Part shown: in pieces, positions 61,363-64,000 of the stretch | Numbering within the stretch: the stretch's first letter is position 1 | Layout: every line of letters begins with the position of its first letter | Source of the DNA: Nitrososphaerota archaeon | GTDB lineage: Archaea > Thermoproteota > Nitrososphaeria > Nitrososphaerales > Gagatemarchaeaceae | Length of the DNA stretch: 64,000 nt | Direction: 5' to 3' | NCBI GenBank assembly: GCA_027887005.1 | Contig: JAPCJI010000003.1 | Coordinates: forward strand, 148,003 to 212,002 | Program-made: the position numbers and the translations under genes | Notes under the pieces: model-generated | What the model was told of the DNA's origin: nothing | What the model saw: only the letters and a program-made list of their open reading frames with translations | The model's database searches: none

Positions 61363-62315
61363 GCGGAATGAGCCTTTGGAACAGCCGCGGAGATGACGCT
61401 TTTAGGACGTCTTGCCCGGTCTGCGGAAACAGACTGATCGGGGACACTGAGAAGGGCGAGCAGGTCTGCCCGACCTGCGGCTACGTGACCTACGCTCCGG
61501 CGGACGGGGGCCCGGAATGGAAGGCCATGGACCTCGAGGAGAAGAACAAGAGGGTCCGGGTAGGCGCCCCCACCACCCTTTCCCTACACGATATGGGCCT
61601 GACGACCGAAATCAGCAGAACCATGCGCGACTCCCACGGAAAATACCTCGACCCGGCGATGCGCGCCACGGTGGAGAAGATGCGGAAGTGGCAGAGCCGC
61701 TCTAGGACGATAAACAGCGAAGAGCGGGGGCTCTCCAACGTGCTGTCGAAGATATCAGAGCTCTGTGAGGCCCTAAACCTCCCTGACAACGTGGCCGAAA
61801 CTGCCGCCCAGGTCTACAGGACGTCCGCGAGGATGAAGGTGGCGAAGAGCAAGTCCATCCTCGGCATGACCGCAGCCACGGTCTATCTCGCGTGCAGGAA
61901 GTGCGGAGTCTCGAGGACCCTAAAGGAAGTGGCGAGGGCAGCGGGCATGGAAAAGGGGAGCGTGGCCCGGTACTTCAGGCTGGTTCTGAAAGAGGTGGAG
62001 AAGGAATACGTGCCTCCGCCGTCAGTCGAGAAGTACATTTCCAAGCTCATCAACATGGCTAAGATCAACCCGAGGGTGGAAATCCTCGCCCTCACCCTTT
62101 CGAGGAAGACCAACGACTCGAAGATTTCCAGCGGCAAGGCTCCGGCGGGGTTGGCTGCGGCCTACGTCTATCTCTCTTCGGTCATGATAGGGGAGCACCT
62201 CCCGCAGAGAGAGGTCGCGGAGTTCGCCGAAGTGACGGAGGTCACGGTCAGAAACAGGTGCAGGGAGATCCTGGACAACTTCGTCATCAGACAGGAGTTC
62301 GCGCCTGCGAAATGA
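61359..62315 (+). CDS. tfb: Transcription initiation factor B (TFB)
   Basis: The protein is 318 residues. The zinc ribbon is CPVCGNRLI..CPTCGYV (about residues 19-45), and the B-reader/linker region is at about 50-110. The two cyclin folds are at about 120-215 (ISELCEALNLPDNVAETAAQVYR) and 220-315 (YISKLINMAKINPRV then REVAEFAEVTEVTVRNRCREIL). It bridges TBP-TATA-BRE and RNA polymerase. The stop overlaps the TFE-beta start. Confidence 0.96.
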   Translation: MSGMSLWNSRGDDAFRTSCPVCGNRLIGDTEKGEQVCPTCGYVTYAPADGGPEWKAMDLEEKNKRVRVGAPTTLSLHDMGLTTEISRTMRDSHGKYLDPAMRATVEKMRKWQSRSRTINSEERGLSNVLSKISELCEALNLPDNVAETAAQVYRTSARMKVAKSKSILGMTAATVYLACRKCGVSRTLKEVARAAGMEKGSVARYFRLVLKEVEKEYVPPPSVEKYISKLINMAKINPRVEILALTLSRKTNDSKISSGKAPAGLAAAYVYLSSVMIGEHLPQREVAEFAEVTEVTVRNRCREILDNFVIRQEFAPAK

Positions 62316-62830
62316 CCAAACACAAGGCCGCCGCAAAGCGCTCTCGCCCTTCGAAGGCGCCGAAGCCTCGCGCCCAGAAGGAAGGTGCCCGAGCAAAGAA
62401 GAAGGAGGAGGCGCCCCGCCCTGTCGAGAGGACTGAGGAAGAGCTCGTCGACCTGACCTCGAGGGTGTACAAGCTAGTAGTGGAGCGCGGAAGGGAAGGG
62501 GTGCTCCAGAGCGAAATCTGGAAGGAGCTGGGGCTTACCAGCCGAGACGGCTCCAGGCTCGCGATCCGGCTCGAGAGGAGAGGACTGATCGGTCGCGTGA
62601 AGGTCCTCGAAGAGGGAAGGTGGACCTACAAGCTCACGCCCCTTCGCTTCCCCACCGACATGACCTCCATCGAGAAGGCACCATGCATCGTGTGCCAGTT
62701 CGAGTCGAAGTGCTCCATCGACGGACAGATCAACCCCTACATCTGTCCCTGGATAGGCCCCTGGGTGATCGAGGAGGCGCGGGTCGCTCAGATGCAAGCC
62801 CCTCAGGCTGACCCAGTTCCGGCAAGGTAA
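62312..62830 (+). CDS. TFE-beta / Rpc34-like transcription factor with Fe-S cluster
   Basis: The protein is 172 residues. A basic, Lys/Ala-rich N-terminus is followed by one winged helix (RVYKLVVERGREGVLQSEIWKEL, then GLTSRDGSRLAIRLERRGLIGR, about residues 48-95). A CX2CX5CX10C set follows (CIVCQFESKC...YIC, about residues 130-151), the [4Fe-4S] site of archaeal TFE-beta/hRPC39 relatives. It stabilises the open promoter complex with TFE-alpha. The adjacency to tfb supports this. Confidence 0.82.
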   Translation: MTKHKAAAKRSRPSKAPKPRAQKEGARAKKKEEAPRPVERTEEELVDLTSRVYKLVVERGREGVLQSEIWKELGLTSRDGSRLAIRLERRGLIGRVKVLEEGRWTYKLTPLRFPTDMTSIEKAPCIVCQFESKCSIDGQINPYICPWIGPWVIEEARVAQMQAPQADPVPAR

Positions 62831-62836
62831 TCCCCC

Positions 62837-63247
62837 ATGGCACGCAGCGAGAAGTTCGAATCGATAGTGGAAGCCGCGACCAAGGCCCGGGCCAGCGCCT
62901 ATTCTCCATACTCCAAGGTGAAAATCGGGGCCGCCGTACTGACCTCGGGAGGGAAGATATTCAGCGGCTCCAACATTGAGAACGTCTCCTACGGCCTGTC
63001 CTGCTGCGCGGAGAGGACCGCCATCTTCAAGGCTGTCTCCGAGGGGCACAGGGACATCGTCGCCATAGCGGTCGTAGGCAAGTCGGAGGACTTCACGAGG
63101 CCCTGCGGCGCGTGCAGGCAGGTCATGGTCGAGTTCAATCCCAAGATGAAGGTGATCAGACGTGGGATCGACGGATTCTCCGAAGACGCTACAGCCGCCT
63201 CTCTCCTCCCCTCTCGCTTTTACCCTGAAGAGCTAGCGAAGCGATGA
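62837..63247 (+). CDS. cdd: Cytidine deaminase
   Basis: The protein is 136 residues. Active-site zinc motifs are CCAERTAIF (Glu catalytic, about residues 55-63) and PCGACRQVM (about residues 93-101). AYSPYSKVKIGAAV is the substrate loop. It converts cytidine and deoxycytidine to uridine forms in pyrimidine salvage. It overlaps rlmE by 4 bases. Confidence 0.95.
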   Translation: MARSEKFESIVEAATKARASAYSPYSKVKIGAAVLTSGGKIFSGSNIENVSYGLSCCAERTAIFKAVSEGHRDIVAIAVVGKSEDFTRPCGACRQVMVEFNPKMKVIRRGIDGFSEDATAASLLPSRFYPEELAKR

Positions 63248-63873
63248 GGCTCCAGGAGGCTAGGAAGGACCTTTACAGGCGGCTCGCCAAAGAGCAGGGA
63301 TACAAGAGCCGTGCGGCCTTCAAGCTCATTGAGGCCAACGAGAAGTTCGGGTTCATCCGCGAGGGGGACAAGGTGGTGGACTTTGGCGCCGCTCCTGGAG
63401 GATGGGTGCAGGTCGCCAGTGAGATGGTGGGGCCCACGGGGTTGGCAGTCGGGGTCGACCTTCACGAGATACGCGTCAAGCGGAAGAACCTCAGGAACAT
63501 CCAGGGAGACGTCTTCGACAAGGGCGTCATCGCCAAGCTTGAATCCATCCTAGGGGGGAAGGCAGACGCGGTGCTCTCGGACCTGGCTCCGTCCGTCTCA
63601 GGGGTCTGGGAACTCGACCAGACTCTCCAGGTCGACCTCACGCTGCACGTGCTGAAGCTCTGTGAAACCATCCTTAAGCCTGGGAGGGACGCGTTCCTGA
63701 AGCTTTTCGAGGGGGAGAGGTCTCCGGAGGTTAGGCACATATTCGAACGGTGTTTCGAGTCTGTGCACCCCCTGAAACCTGCAGCGAGCAGGAGCGCAAG
63801 CTCAGAGCTCTACTACTACTGCGAAGGGTGGAAAGGAAGAGCCCTGACGTCGGCTAGCCCGCTGCGACCCTGA
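63244..63873 (+). CDS. rlmE: FtsJ/RlmE-family ribose 2'-O-methyltransferase
   Basis: The protein is 209 residues. YKSRAAFKLIEANEKF contains the first catalytic Lys. VVDFGAAPGGWVQVA is the SAM motif I, ADAVLSDLAPSVSG the catalytic Asp, and DAFLKLFEG the second Lys. SSELYYYCEGWK closes the K-D-K-E set. It modifies U at the 23S rRNA peptidyl centre or a tRNA ribose. Its 3' end overlaps the convergent trm1 fragment by 20 bases. Confidence 0.92.
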   Translation: MRLQEARKDLYRRLAKEQGYKSRAAFKLIEANEKFGFIREGDKVVDFGAAPGGWVQVASEMVGPTGLAVGVDLHEIRVKRKNLRNIQGDVFDKGVIAKLESILGGKADAVLSDLAPSVSGVWELDQTLQVDLTLHVLKLCETILKPGRDAFLKLFEGERSPEVRHIFERCFESVHPLKPAASRSASSELYYYCEGWKGRALTSASPLRP

Positions 63874-64000
63874 CCGCTTCCACCACGTCCTCGTACCGGG
63901 CATCTGTCTTGATCCCAGTCTTCTCGAAGGGTTGCCTCGCGCTCGAGAACCCGCCCTTCACCAGTGCTTCTACGACCGATGATTCGGGAACAGTCGCCAA
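63854..64000 (-). CDS. trm1: tRNA (guanine26-N2)-dimethyltransferase Trm1, C-terminal fragment
   Basis: Only the last about 48 residues are in the window, read from the right edge. ALVKGGFSSARQPFEKTGIKTDARYEDVVEA fits the conserved Trm1 end, which has a short Gly-Phe-(S/R)-(A)-(S)-R-x-x-F then (T)G-(I/F)-K-T-D-A string. Trm1 makes N2,N2-dimethylguanosine at tRNA position 26. The identification is from this short stretch and is moderately secure. Confidence 0.7.
   Translation of the reverse strand: MATVPESSVVEALVKGGFSSARQPFEKTGIKTDARYEDVVEAVRVAAG

Overview
The window is archaeal chromosomal DNA. TFB, the TFE-beta/Rpc34 homologue, ABCE1, class I lysyl-tRNA synthetase, Gar1, SRP19, ribosomal protein S8e, pantoate kinase, two-domain Cdc48, and many start codons 20-35 bases downstream of a TATA box (leaderless style) all point this way. 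SMC with ScpA/ScpB, a DUF1404-cupredoxin fusion, and F420- and molybdenum-linked catabolic genes fit a non-ammonia-oxidising soil member of Nitrososphaeria (Thaumarchaeota). That placement is inference; the domain Archaea is firm.

Region 1 (1-25.3 kb) is an accessory metabolic block. It holds an M20 peptidase, two F420-type LLM oxidoreductases and an F420-reductase-like protein, and a taurine/nitrate-type ABC importer with two permeases and a divergent binding protein. It also has an orphan ParB, an Lrp regulator, an Ntn-type asparaginase, an M24 peptidase, a DRE-TIM acyltransferase and an aminotransferase. It ends in a catabolic cluster: a molybdenum hydroxylase (L-M-S-G), a cysteine hydrolase, a dihydroxyphthalate-decarboxylase-like protein, a class II aldolase-family protein and an ACMSD-like amidohydrolase. 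Together these look like oxidation and decarboxylation of aromatic or N-heteroaromatic acids. One decayed IS lies at 16.7-17.0 kb.

Region 2 (25.9-34.2 kb) is core: an HTH regulator, SurE, a membrane protein and ABCE1 on the minus strand, diverging from Hsp20, Cdc48 and LysS on the plus strand. A LAGLIDADG endonuclease relic with one in-frame stop follows.

Region 3 (35,277-49,938) is an integrative element in the 3' end of a tRNA-Arg(GCG) gene that itself appears to carry two tiny introns. A 16-bp direct repeat (35,373-35,388 and 49,923-49,938) marks attL and attR, enclosing about 14.6 kb. Inside are three tyrosine recombinases, an AbrB-type regulator facing an operator-rich promoter, and a compact candidate defence locus: Vsr endonuclease, 5-methylcytosine methyltransferase, a protein with two GHKL ATPase domains and a histidine-kinase-like core, a receiver-like partner, and an orphan third protein. 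To its right are short cassettes of small membrane proteins and small nuclease-like proteins, separated by a family of about 36-bp repeats that I could not match to a known feature. The methylase-GHKL-receiver module plus the repeat-bounded cassettes is the best candidate here for an undescribed system.

Region 4 (50-64 kb) returns to core genes: rhomboid protease, DUF1404-cupredoxin, an S-component-like membrane protein overlapping pantoate kinase, an M24 peptidase, then a tight co-directional run smc-scpA-scpB-S8e-SRP19-gar1-tfb-TFE-beta-cdd-rlmE, and the 3' end of trm1 on the minus strand.
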